A DNA stretch of 64,000 nt, from NCBI GenBank assembly GCA_003116995.1, contig BDSL01000032.1:434001-498000 (forward strand). The letters run 5' to 3'. Below, piece after piece: positions 11,124-22,891 of the stretch (positions within the stretch are counted from its first letter, which is position 1; each line of letters begins with the position of its first letter). Position numbers and translations under genes: made by a program. The notes beneath the pieces were generated by a model that was given only the letters and a program-made list of their open reading frames with translations, was not told where the DNA came from and searched no databases. Source of the stretch: Yamagishiella unicocca. Taxonomy: Eukaryota; Chlorophyta; Chlorophyceae; Chlamydomonadales; Volvocaceae.

Positions 11124-14100
11124 GGCGGTCCAGGCGCTCCCTTGCTGCTGGAGGGGCTGGGAGAGGGAAAGTGCCCGATTGTTGCCGTACGCGACCCTAG
11201 GCCACCGCCGCCGCGCCCAACTAGTACATAGTATGATATTTGAGAGCTGGTAGGGCGCGGGGGGCTGGTCTGGCTTTAACCAGGAGAGCAAACCCGCTAG
11301 GGGCGGTCCAGGCGCTCCCTTGCTGCTGGAGGGGCTGGGAGACGGAAAGTGCCCGATTGTTGCCGTACGCGACCCTAGGCCACCGCCGCCGCGCCCAACT
11401 AGTACCTAGTATGATATTTGAGAGCTGGTAGGGCGCGGGGGGCTGGTCTGGCTTTAACCAGGAGAGCAAACCCGCTTGGGGCGGTCCAGGCGCTCCCTTG
11501 CTGCTGGAGGGGCTGGGAGACGGAAAGTGCCCGATTGTTGCCGTACGCGACCCTAGGCCACCGCCGCCGCGCCCAACTAGTACCTAGTATGATATTTGAG
11601 AGCTGGTAGGGCGCGGGGGGCTGGTCTGGCTTTAACCAGGAGAGCAAACCCGCTTGGGGCGGTCCAGGCGCTCCCTTGCTGCTGGAGGGGCTGGGAGAGG
11701 GAAAGTGCCCGATTGTTGCCGTACGCGACCCTAGGCCACCGCCGCCGCGCCCAACTAGTACATAGTATGATATTTGAGAGCTGGTAGGGCGCGGGGGGCT
11801 GGTCTGGCTTTAACCAGGAGAGCAAACCCGCTTGGGGCGGTCCAGGCGCTCCCTTGCTGCTGGAGGGGCTGGGAGACGGAAAGTGCCCGATTGTTGCCGT
11901 ACGCGACCCTAGGCCACCGCCGCCGCGCCCAACTAGTACCTAGTATGATATTTGAGAGCTGGTAGGGCGCGGGGGGCTGGTCTGGCTTTAACCAGGAGAG
12001 CAAACCCGCTTGGGGCGGTCCAGGCGCTCCCTTGCTGCTGGAGGGGCTGGGAGAGGGAAAGTGCCCGATTGTTGCCGTACGCGACCCTAGGCCACCGCCG
12101 CCGCGCCCAACTAGTACATAGTATGATATTTGAGAGCTGGTAGGGCGCGGGGGGCTGGTCTGGCTTTAACCAGGAGAGCAAACCCGCTTGGGGCGGTCCA
12201 GGCGCTCCCTTGCTGCTGGAGGGGCTGGGAGACGGAAAGTGCCCGATTGTTGCCGTACGCGACCCTAGGCCACCGCCGCCGCGCCCAACTAGTACATAGT
12301 ATGATATTTGAGAGCTGGTAGGGCGCGGGGGGCTGGTCTGGCTTTAACCAGGAGAGCAAACCCGCTTGGGGCGGTCCAGGCGCTCCCTTGCTGCTGGAGG
12401 GGCTGGGAGAGGGAAAGTGCCCGATTGTTGCCGTACGCGACCCTAGGCCACCGCCGCCGCGCCCAACTAGTACCTAGTATGATATTTGAGAGCTGGTAGG
12501 GCGCGGGGGGCTGGTCTGGCTTTAACCAGGAGAGCAAACCCGCTAGGGGCGGTCCAGGCGCTCCCTTGCTGCTGGAGGGGCTGGGAGACGGAAAGTGCCC
12601 GATTGTTGCCGTACGCGACCCTAGGCCACCGCCGCCGCGCCCAACTAGTACCTAGTATGATATTTGAGAGCTGGTAGGGCGCGGGGGGCTGGTCTGGCTT
12701 TAACCAGGAGAGCAAACCCGCTTGGGGCGGTCCAGGCGCTCCCTTGCTGCTGGAGGGGCTGGGAGAGGGAAAGTGCCCGATTGTTGCCGTACGCGACCCT
12801 AGGCCACCGCCGCCGCGCCCAACTAGTACCTAGTATGATATTTGAGAGCTGGTAGGGCGCGGGGGGCTGGTCTGGCTTTAACCAGGAGAGCAAACCCGCT
12901 TGGGGCGGTCCAGGCGCTCCCTTGCTGCTGGAGGGGCTGGGAGAGGGAAAGTGCCCGATTGTTGCCGTACGCGACCCTAGGCCACCGCCGCCGCGCCCAA
13001 CTAGTACATAGTATGATATTTGAGAGCTGGTAGGGCGCGGGGGGCTGGTCTGGCTTTAACCAGGAGAGCAAACCCGCTTGGGGCGGTCCAGGCGCTCCCT
13101 TGCTGCTGGAGGGGCTGGGAGACGGAAAGTGCCCGATTGTTGCCGTACGCGACCCTAGGCCACCGCCGCCGCGCCCAACTAGTACCTAGTATGATATTTG
13201 AGAGCTGGTAGGGCGCGGGGGGCTGGTCTGGCTTTAACCAGGAGAGCAAACCCGCTTGGGGCGGTCCAGGCGCTCCCTTGCTGCTGGAGGGGCTGGGAGA
13301 GGGAAAGTGCCCGATTGTTGCCGTACGCGACCCTAGGCCACCGCCGCCGCGCCCAACTAGTACATAGTATGATATTTGAGAGCTGGTAGGGCGCGGGGGG
13401 CTGGTCTGGCTTTAACCAGGAGAGCAAACCCGCTTGGGGCGGTCCAGGCGCTCCCTTGCTGCTGGAGGGGCTGGGAGACGGAAAGTGCCCGATTGTTGCC
13501 GTACGCGACCCTAGGCCACCGCCGCCGCGCCCAACTAGTACCTAGTATGATATTTGAGAGCTGGTAGGGCGCGGGGGGCTGGTCTGGCTTTAACCAGGAG
13601 AGCAAACCCGCTTGGGGCGGTCCAGGCGCTCCCTTGCTGCTGGAGGGGCTGGGAGAGGGAAAGTGCCCGATTGTTGCCGTACGCGACCCTAGGCCACCGC
13701 CGCCGCGCCCAACTAGTACCTAGTATGATATTTGAGAGCTGGTAGGGCGCGGGGGGCTGGTCTGGCTTTAACCAGGAGAGCAAACCCGCTTGGGGCGGTC
13801 CAGGCGCTCCCTTGCTGCTGGAGGGGCTGGGAGAGGGAAAGTGCCCGATTGTTGCCGTACGCGACCCTAGGCCACCGCCGCCGCGCCCAACTAGTACCTA
13901 GTATGATATTTGAGAGCTGGTAGGGCGCGGGGGGCTGGTCTGGCTTTAACCAGGAGAGCAAACCCGCTTGGGGCGGTCCAGGCGCTCCCTTGCTGCTGGA
14001 GGGGCTGGGAGACGGAAAGTGCCCGATTGTTGCCGTACGCGACCCTAGGCCACCGCCGCCGCGCCCAACTAGTACCTAGTATGATATTTGAGAGCTGGTA

Positions 14101-15563
14101 GGGCGCGGGGGGCTGGTCTGGCTTTAACCAGGAGAGCAAACCCGCTTGGGGCGGTCCAGGCGCTCCCTTGCTGCTGGAGGGGCTGGGAGACGGAAAGTGC
14201 CCGATTGTTGCCGTACGCGACCCTAGGCCACCGCCGCCGCGCCCAACTAGTACCTAGTATGATATTTGAGAGCTGGTAGGGCGCGGGGGGCTGGTCTGGC
14301 TTTAACCAGGAGAGCAAACCCGCTTGGGGCGGTCCAGGCGCTCCCTTGCTGCTGGAGGGGCTGGGAGAGGGAAAGTGCCCGATTGTTGCCGTACGCGACC
14401 CTAGGCCACCGCCGCCGCGCCCAACTAGTACCTAGTATGATATTTGAGAGCTGGTAGGGCGCGGGGGGCTGGTCTGGCTTTAACCAGGAGAGCAAACCCG
14501 CTTGGGGCGGTCCAGGCGCTCCCTTGCTGCTGGAGGGGCTGGGAGAGGGAAAGTGCCCGATTGTTGCCGTACGCGACCCTAGGCCACCGCCGCCGCGCCC
14601 AACTAGTACCTAGTATGATATTTGAGAGCTGGTAGGGCGCGGGGGGCTGGTCTGGCTTTAACCAGGAGAGCAAACCCGTTTGGGGCGGTCCAGGCGCTCC
14701 CTTGCTGCTGGAGGGGCTGGGAGACGGAAAGTGCCCGATTGTTGCCGTACGCGACCCTAGGCCACCGCCGCCGCGCCCAACTAGTACCTAGTATGATATT
14801 TGAGAGCTGGTAGGGCGCGGGGGGCTGGTCTGGCTTTAACCAGGAGAGCAAACCCGCTTGGGGCGGTCCAGGCGCTCCCTTGCTGCTGGAGGGGCTGGGA
14901 GAGGGAAAGTGCCCGATTGTTGCCGTACGCGACCCTAGGCCACCGCCGCCGCGCCCAACTAGTACCTAGTATGATATTTGAGAGCTGGTAGGGCGCGGGG
15001 GGCTGGTCTGGCTTTAACCAGGAGAGCAAACCCGCTTGGGGCGGTCCAGGCGCTCCCTTGCTGCTGGAGGGGCTGGGAGAGGGAAAGTGCCCGATTGTTG
15101 CCGTACGCGACCCTAGGCCACCGCCGCCGCGCCCAACTAGTACCTAGTATGATATTTGAGAGCTGGTAGGGCGCGGGGGGCTGGTCTGGCTTTAACCAGG
15201 AGAGCAAACCCGCTTGGGGCGGTCCAGGCGCTCCCTTGCTGCTGGAGGGGCTGGGAGAGGGAAAGTGCCCGATTGTTGCCGTACGCGACCCTAGGCCACC
15301 GCCGCCGCGCCCAACTAGTACCTAGTATGATATTTGAGAGCTGGTAGGGCGCGGGGGGCTGGTCTGGCTTTAACCAGGAGAGCAAACCCGCTTGGGGCGG
15401 TCCAGGCGCTCCCTTGCTGCTGGAGGGGCTGGGAGAGGGAAAGTGCCCGATTGTTGCCGTACGCGACCCTAGGCCACCGCCGCCGCGCCCAACTAGTACC
15501 TAGTATGATATTTGAGAGCTGGTAGGGCGCGGGGGGCTGGTCTGGCTTTAACCAGGAGAGCAA
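11124..15563. repeat. 178-bp satellite, about 25 tandem copies
   Basis: A 178-bp unit is repeated head-to-tail from about 11124 (partial first copy) to 15563 (partial last copy), with very few differences between copies. The main polymorphic sites are GAGACGG or GAGAGGG, TACCTAG or TACATAG, and CCGCTTGGG or CCGCTAGGG; one copy (near 14680) has CCGTTTGGG. Because 178 is not a multiple of 3, the recurrent 63-aa (plus) and 82-aa (minus) reading frames restart in every unit and are by-products of the repeat, not genes. Near-identity argues for recent expansion or ongoing homogenisation by unequal exchange. Copy number from an assembly of such an array should be treated with caution. Confidence 0.97.
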
Positions 15564-16131
15564 TCCGGCTTTCGAACCGGGGGAGGGGTCAGCATAGATG
15601 CCTCATGGGTCGGCCCAACGACGCAGGTCCCTGTATCAAGATTACGCGCGTTTGCATGGTCCTGGATAAATTCTTCAGCGAAAACCCGTCAAAGGAAGCG
15701 GCAAGGTCTTCCCATCAGCGCATTGCAATAACGGAGATGTGGTGGAGTGTACTTCCTACGAAAAGGCAATAATTCAGATTGTTTCTCAATTTCGCGCCGT
15801 CGGCTAGGCTAAGGCTTGTGGGTTTGGGCTTGGGCTCGGGGCTATGTTCGCGGTGAGACTGTCGTCATGGTGCTGCAAGCTTTGTCGTGACTCACAGTGT
15901 TGACATTCGAGCTACTCTATACGATAAAGAAGCGCCTCAGGTTCTTGTTGCTATAACTTTATAAGCTTGCCGTTGACGATGGGTCTTCAATCGGGGTCGG
16001 AGTAACGATGAGCAAGGTTTCCCAGTTCCAGGAACTACGCGTCTCAGTCACAGCATAATAATATTGGTAACCATTATCTTTTTAATGGAATAATTTACGA
16101 CCGTTAGGGTAAGGGTCTCGGATGGTGTCTC
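15564..16131. other. right unique arm of the satellite element
   Basis: Non-repetitive sequence between the last satellite copy and the right inverted repeat. No ORF of note and no RNA gene were recognised. Confidence 0.4.
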
Positions 16132-16150
16132 AAGGGGTCTCACCCCTTTA
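16132..16150 (-). repeat. right inverted repeat, self-palindromic
   Basis: Exact reverse complement of 10527-10545, about 5.6 kb away; the hairpin loop reads CTC on the plus strand. Confidence 0.7.
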
Positions 16151-18733
16151 GATAACCGCTAAAAGGCAAACTGAGCCCGCACTACCGGGTATCAAAGACT
16201 CCAAAAATCGTGGAGAACAAAACGGCTATGCGATCAGCTTTAACCATGAACACCAAGGCCGCGTAGCGCAAAAGTGGCTGTTGACCTATGCAACGGCAGA
16301 AATTCAGCTACTTCACTACGGTGGCTGGCCACATTGGCGACCGTAAATCCTTAAGTTAGGATAAAATTTGAGGTCAGGAACTCGAACATAACGCAGAGGA
16401 AAATGCATATTGGCAGTTGGCACGTCTTGCATGGCCACCACGTCTGTCGCGAGGATCCATGCATGCGCTTACTGGGCACGCTTCATCCTTTTTGTTTAGC
16501 ATTCTTAGGCATGCACATTGATTGGTGTACGGACCAGGAAGTTATTGTTCGGAACGGCAGGGTTGGTGGGGCGCCGCGATGCTAGGGGCTAGGGGACTGC
16601 CAGTTGGGGGGCATACGCGGAAATCGGTAGGAGCACCGCAAGGTAAAAGTGAAGCGATAAGGACGCGTTTGTTATACATGTTTGGGTATGCATGCTGGAG
16701 AACTGTGTGGCATGGGTAGCGTGGTAGAAGGCAGGGGTGGTTCGGGGTGGTAAGGGGGATACCACCTGAACGCCAGCAGACGCGTGTTTCACATCCACCT
16801 CCGCATCCGCCGGTCCCGCTATGCACTAACTGGACAAGACCAAATGCCACCAGCAACACCTGGCTGGTGCATCTCTGCAGATGGTCAACGGCAGGCGCCG
16901 GTCAGGGGTCGTTTCCTATGTGGCAACTGTTACGAGCATCCCTGTCGCTAGAAGGATGTTTCTTCCCGAAGGAATGGGTAATTTGCAAGTTCCAGCCACC
17001 CCAACACCCTACGCGGACAGTTTGCAAATCCAATTCTAGCGGGCAGAGCGGAGATCGAGAGCATTGATGTGGGAGGGCGCTCGTAGAAGGCGCGGCCTGG
17101 CGCGCATAACCCGGTCAGCCGCTCCGAGCCTCGTCCGCGCGAGCTGCCTCGAATTGGGCGTTGCGAAGGGCGCTGGGCGGCGGCAGCTGAAGTGCTGCAT
17201 CGCAAAGAAGTTCAAAACCTGAAGTAATCAGCTTGGCCTGCCCCGTGCTACAGCTGTCGGCGAAAAGTGTTGCAGCTCTCCACTTCGACAACTGGAGCTA
17301 AAACCCTAAAACCCTACAATGGATAGCATTGAAAGCCTTACTCTGTCAACACGGCCACACTTAACAGCCTGCCGGGTGCAGGCCACGGATGGTCGTATCA
17401 GGTCTGCCCTTTTTAATCCTCATGTTTTTCCTCCTCTTCACCGCCTTCTGTCCCCTCTCACTCACCCTCACATCATGGTATTACCTCCCTAACCCAAGTC
17501 CTCCCAGCCTCCCTGTAGCTGGACACGAAGCTCCTCCATCTCGTCCATCCACCGCCGATTCCTCCCCGCCCGCTGGGGCCCCTCCCCGCCCTCCCGAGTG
17601 TCGGCGCTGCATACCCTATGACAAACGAAAGCGGACGACGCAAATGCACGATGCCCCTTGTTCCCTCCCCCCCTCAACCAGGTCGCTGCGCACCACTTCG
17701 CCCCTCAGGCCCTGCCCTGTCCCGAGCCCGTGCTTTTCCAAGCGCCGCGCGCTGATGGTGCCACTGGTGTCCCTACCCCCTGGTGTCAATGCCGCCCTAA
17801 GCCGCCGATGAATCCGCCGTTACAACGCGCTCACCGCACTTGGCCGCTGCGAGCGAGCGGTGCCTCCCAGACAGCACCTCAGCGCTCGCAGCAGCCCTTC
17901 ACCCAGCCAGCACCGGCACCCCACCCGCATCCCCCCTGGAGCGGCACCCGCAGCACCCGCTGCAGCACCTGCAGCAGCACCCGCAGCCACGGCGCTGCCG
18001 AGCGCCCCAAGGTGCCGGACACACGGTCAGGCTTGGGCTGCCCAGTTCCACCACTGGGGGCTTCGCAGCGCCCCTCCATACCGTCATCGTACCGCGTTGC
18101 CCGGCTGCGGTCTCACGTGGGCGCATGGCTACTACTGCGGGCCTCTAGAACGTGACAAACCGCATCCTGATGGCGGCTGGCAACAGCAATGAGCCGTAGC
18201 GCCACGACCCACTCTTTCCTTGGTTCCGGAGCGAATGCCACCAGGCTGCGGACCCCTGTCCGGAGACGACCCTGGCGGCCACCGCTGCAAGCTACCAGCA
18301 GCTCGGGGTGTTGGAGGGAGGCACGCCGCCGCGGGCCTACACGCACCGCAACCTCCCGCGCTCACCCCCTCCCCAACCGCAACACGCGCCAACTCCGCGC
18401 TCTGCCGCCACTCGCAAGCAACCGCACATGCCCCAACATCTTGAAGCTTCAATGATCGCTCTCCTCCCCCACTAGGCTCGCCCCCGGCCGCCCCCAAACC
18501 CACCCCCCACACGTCCACCCCACACACGCGAACCACGACTCAGCTCCTGCTGTCCTCGAGCGCCAGCTGCCCGCCACCTCCTACCGCCCCTTGCCCTGCC
18601 GCCGGTATGGCTCAACGGCCCCCTGACTCATCGGCCCCCTGACTCATCGGGCCCCTGGCTCATCGGCCCCCTGGCCTCACTCCCCCCCTTGAGTCCTCGC
18701 GACTTCCCCCCCTGGAGCGCAGCGCCGCCCCCG
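16151..18733. other. gene-poor region, including presumed NOB1 3' UTR
   Basis: This 2.6-kb stretch holds no gene I can support. At 17298-17317 are two copies of CCCTAAAA, the green-algal telomere-type repeat. From about 17400 to 18700 the plus strand is strongly pyrimidine/Pro-codon biased, producing overlapping Pro/Ser/Arg-rich open frames that look like low-complexity composition. A minus-strand TGTAA (TTACA at 17819-17823) could end the NOB1 transcript. Confidence 0.45.
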
Positions 18734-21700
18734 CTACTTCCGCCTGCTCTTGCGCTGCGGCTTGACCTCATTGGGGTTGTGCTTCCAGGAGGTGACCATG
18801 ACGGGCATGCCCTGGGGGGCGGGAGGAGAGGAAGGGGCGGGGGCGGGGGCGGGAGGAGGAGGCGGGGAGGCGAGGGGGAGGGGCATCAGTGACGATGGGG
18901 AGAGAGGCCGGCGGAGGTGGTACCGTAGAGGGACAAAGCACGGGGAGAGGGGGGAGGGGCGCGCTGGGACGCGTTTCGGGACTTGGAGGCGCCGAGGCAG
19001 CTCTGTGATGAAGTCCGCCCGCGGCACCGTCGCCACTCACATCTCAGATGCACCGCCCTGATGCCCCCTGCCTGCTGAACCCTTGGCTCCGTAACAACCG
19101 CCAACCAACAACCCCCAACCGCCGCGCGCCAGTACCCGCTGTGTCAATGAGCCCAATTCTGTCCCGCACAACCAGCATACCGTACACGCAATCCACTTGT
19201 TTCACTTCAACGAATTAAACCACCCAATAGGCCGTACACCCTGTAGGACGTCCCCTGCCCCCGCAACCTTCCCCTACTCCCTTCCCACACTCCCCCTCCC
19301 TTCCCACCCCTCCGCACCACTCACCCTGCCTCGTCCGCCCCCGCGCCCGCCTTGCCCCCTTCCAGCAACCTGGTGCCACGTCTCGCTGCCGTACTCGGGC
19401 GCAAAGGGGTCGATCTCCCCCGCCGCCGCCGGCTTGTTGCCCCCCCGCTGCCGCATCGCCATGCGGGCCATGAGCACGTCCTCGCGCAGCACCGGGTTGG
19501 TGCGTGCGCCGCGCCCTCCCTGGAGTGGGGTGGGTGTGCGAGGGGCAGGGGTGTTGGGTGCGGGTGCAAAGGGGGGGGGCGCGCGGGGCGAAGGTGGGAG
19601 GCGGCGGGGGATGTGTATGAAGCGGTGCCCCACCACCTTTCCAAGGGAAGGACAGAGGGTAGGCGGCAGATGGAGACAGGGGGGGGGATGCCTCCCAGAT
19701 ACCCTCGATGCAGAGGCGCTGCACCGGAAGTCCACTGCCCAGTGTCCGCTTCCTGCTGACGCCAGCTCGGGCTGACACAAAGGCGTTCCCGTTTGCCCTC
19801 CCTCCGCCCGACTCGACACGCACAAAACACACGGCACGCGCCACACACCTTGGGCTTGGGCAGCGAGAACTTGGTGCCCCTCAGGATGAACTTCTTGCGC
19901 ACGCCGAAGAACTCCGCCCCCCCGGGGCCCACCGTCACCTCCACCTTCTCCATCGTCATGTTGCCGCAGCGGGGGCAGAACAGCCTGCCCGCCTCCTTGG
20001 TCACGAAGTAGCAGGCCGAGCAGCGGAGGGCCCAGCGGCTCACCCTGGGGGCGGGCGGGTGACGGGCGGGTAGGTGTGTGTATGTAGGTGTGCGGCGCAC
20101 GCAGGACGGAGGCCATCAGCAAGGATACGACTGTGCGGGGTGTCGTGACTCTCGCCGTGCTGCACTGCCGCATGCTCAACCCCGCCGCCTTCCCCTTCCT
20201 TCCTCCCGCTTACCCTTCCCTTGCGCCCCCGCGCCCCTTTACGCCGCCGCAGCCCCCCCTCCCGTACCCCACTCATCCGGCTCCTGCCCCCCCTCCAACA
20301 CGCTGCCCCTCCTCCTCCCCCCCCCTCTCGTGCTGCCCCCGCACCCACCTCCGCGCGCCCCCTCCTCTATCGGGATTTCTCCTCGCACACGGGTTTCCCT
20401 CGCAACCCCCCCTCCCGCGCCGCCCCCTCCCCCTCCACCCCCTCCACCCCCTCCACCCCCCCCTCCCGCCCCCCCCCCCCCACCCGCACCTGGTGACCTG
20501 CATTCCGTCCCTCGTCACCAGCCGCAACCCCATCTGCAACATCACGTTCTGCATCGCGAAATCCGCCGTGACCGTGAAGACGTTGGAGGTGGTGTTCGGG
20601 AGCAGCTCCACCTCCATATCCGTACCCAGCGCCGTCGTCGCCGTCGCCGTCGTCGCCGCCAGCGACTCCGTCGCCGTCGCATCGGTGACGCCGGTGACTG
20701 CCGTACCGGCCTCGCTGGCGCCGTCGTGCCCGGCGCCCTGCTCGTCCTCATCGTCGTCGTACCCCTCGTCGGTCACCAGCTCCATCCCCTCCCCCTCCTC
20801 CTCGTCCCCCTCCCCTTCCTCGCCCTCGTCCTGATCCTCCTCCTCCTCCTCCATCTCCCCCTCCTCGCCACTACAGCCGCCGTCGCCCTTCTCCGCCAAC
20901 ATGCCCTCTTCTTGTGTCGCGGCGCCTTGCCCGGAACCCGACACACCCCCCTCAGCCGCCGCTGGCGCGACGGCAGCTGCGGACGCCACCCCATCGGCTT
21001 CCTGCGGCTGGCCGTCCTGGCGACCCGACGTCGACGGCGCCGCCGCCGCTGGTTCGCCCTGCTGCTGCTGCTGCTGCCGCTCCAGCCAGGCCTGGTGCCG
21101 CCTCGCTTTGCGCTGCTGCCGGCGCGCTGCGTTCCGGCTCTTATGCGCCGTCTCCCAGCCGTCGTCCTCCTCGTCCTCCTCACTGTCCTCGCTGTCCTCC
21201 TCCATGGCCTCGACACCGGGCCCCTGGGCGGCGGCGGCGGCGGCGGCATCTGCCGCAGGCGCCACACCGCCGCCCAGGCCGCCAGCGCTCGATCCCGGCT
21301 CGGGCTGCTGCGGTTGGAGTGGCGTGGCAGCTCCTCCTGCAGATGGCGTTGGAAGCGGCAGCGCCGGCAGGACGTCCGCCGCCGCTGACGTGGATGCTGT
21401 TGCCGTTGTTGCTGCTCCTGTCGCTGCTGATGCTGCTGCTGCTCCATCTGCCACCTCCTCGGCTCCCTGCGTCAAGGACTGCACCGCCGCATTGATGCGG
21501 CTCTGCCCTCCTGCGCCCGGAAGGGAAAGGAGGACAAGGGGAAGAAGAGTGGGGTGGAGGGGAGGGGAGCGGCGCAGACAGCATTGCCGGCGAGCGTACA
21601 CGCCATCCGAGAGAACACCAGTCCTGCCACCGTCGCCTCCTCCTGCATCGCCAGCATATGGTCGCCTTCATCTAAGCACATGACGGCACGTGGTCGGCCT

Positions 21701-22891
21701 CCAAACATGCCCCGCGCCACCTCCCCACCAACGACGTCACGCTACCCAGCCGACCCACCCATCTGCTAAGGTCTAAGGTAACGCCGCCGCAGTCGCCCAC
21801 ACACCCCTACACACCCCTACACACCCCTACACACCCCGCCCCGCCGCCTTCCTGCCGCGATTGCAACCACCTGGCATGGCAGGAGCAGAATTGCAACCAC
21901 CTGGCAGGTCAGCAGCAGAATTGCAACCCCCGTCCGTTCGTCGCGCCGCCCGGCCTGGGGCCATGCTTCCTTCAGCCCCCGACGATCGCCCGCGTGCCAC
22001 CCACCAACTGCATTCGTGAGCTGCTCCTCCGGGGCCTCGTCCACCACCCGCCAGTCCTCGGGGTTGGCCACGTTGCCCCAGCCGGGCAGCGGGCGGGGCC
22101 GGGACTTGTGCTTCTGCCGAGTGCGGACCTGGGGGACGACGCGACGACGGCAGCAGGAGTGGGAGCGGCGTCGTCCCGGCGGGTGTGCCGGGGTGCATGA
22201 TGGGTGAGTGGGCCAGCAGCGGAGGACGTTGTGGGTGAGAGAACCCCCGGTGTGTTATCACCCTCATCCTGGCAGGCACACACACACATATACACTCTCT
22301 CCGCCCCCGAACCCCGCCTCCTCGGGGCCTGACAACCCCCACCTGCACGGGATGCTCCCTCAGGTTGGCGCCGCCGTGAGCCGCGACTTCCAGAGTGTGG
22401 GCCAGCGCCAGGAGCTTGAGGTCCACGGCCGACAGGGAGTGGATGTCGCCCGTCTCGCGCGCAAAGCGTTGGACTGGCGGCCGACCGATGCGGGGAATCA
22501 AAACAACAGTATTCATATAGCATGCAGGCGGAAAAAGGGCTTCGCGGCAGCTGTATCTGCGGGCAGACGGCGGCGGTCCCGCCGCCGTGGGTGCGAATGG
22601 CCGGTGCAGTTTCGCGACCGCTTACTGACCTGCTTTAATTGAGTCATCGCTGGGGTCACGGACGTCCAAAGTAAAGGGCAGAGTGGACAGGAAGGCGCGA
22701 GCCTGCTTGTCTCGGACCTCAGCTAGGACCTCGGGAATGGTGCAGAAGCGGTCCGCGAGTTGCTCTAGTCGCAAACCACTGATAAGTGCGTTTGTATCGA
22801 CTACTGCGATACGTTCATCCGCGCTAGGGGCCGGCGCCTCAGTTGGGGCGGCCGGCGCCGTCGCCGATTTCGCGACGGCAGCCCACGACAT
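18734..22891 (-). CDS. NOB1: NOB1, 20S pre-rRNA D-site endonuclease
   Basis: Seven exons close in frame to 653 aa: 22630-22891, 22343-22473, 22005-22128, 20490-21510, 19849-20044, 19370-19519 and 18734-18811. NOB1 cleaves the 3' end of 18S rRNA in the late 40S precursor. The N-terminal PIN domain starts at VVDTNALISG (Asp32 is the first catalytic acid), continues through TIPEVLAEVRD and has TGDIHSLSAVDLKLLALA in exon 2. Exon 3 carries the LPGWGNVANPEDW segment. The C-terminal zinc ribbon has Cys521, Cys524, Cys536 and Cys539 (CSAC...FCPRC), followed by GTKFSLPKPKGG, the basic TNPVLRED region and DPFAPEYG. Exon 4 inserts about 280 residues of Ala/Gln- and Asp/Glu-rich low complexity before FAMQNVMLQMGLRLVTRDG. 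The protein ends in a basic tail (KPQRKSRRK). A small exon between 18812 and 19369 cannot be excluded. Confidence 0.97.

Larger units (their letters stand above)
10527..16150. mobile_element. putative non-autonomous inverted-repeat element carrying a 178-bp satellite array
   Basis: A 19-bp sequence at 10527-10545 (TAAAGGGGTGAGACCCCTT) recurs in inverted orientation at 16132-16150. Imperfect inward similarity continues for about 20-30 bp (CAGAGTCCGAT...GGAGACCC against GAGACACCATCCGAGACCC). Each terminus is itself a hairpin (7-bp arms, 3-nt loop). Both ends abut TA, compatible with a TA target duplication, though TA is too short to prove insertion. Between the termini lie unique arms (10546-11123 and 15564-16131) and a large tandem array. 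No transposase was recognised, so if mobile the element is non-autonomous. An alternative is a satellite locus that happens to be flanked by two diverged copies of a small palindromic repeat. Confidence 0.5.

Noticed and set aside
11240..15525. Series of identical 63-aa (plus) and 82-aa (minus) ORFs every 178 bp
   Set aside because: They are created by the satellite unit itself, restart in each copy, and have no recognisable domain or splice context.
11124..15563. CRISPR-like array
   Set aside because: The whole 178-bp unit is repeated without unique spacers, and the genome is eukaryotic.
15565..15590. tRNA T-arm-like TTCGAACC downstream of the satellite array
   Set aside because: No D arm, anticodon arm or acceptor stem can be drawn around it.
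17389..18536. Overlapping Pro/Ser/Arg-rich ORFs
   Set aside because: Pyrimidine-rich low-complexity sequence without splice logic; likely NOB1 3' flank.
20078..21388. 436-codon plus-strand ORF
   Set aside because: It is antisense to NOB1 exon 4 and its introns; the Pro/Arg/Leu composition is a shadow of GC-rich Asp/Glu/Ala coding on the minus strand.
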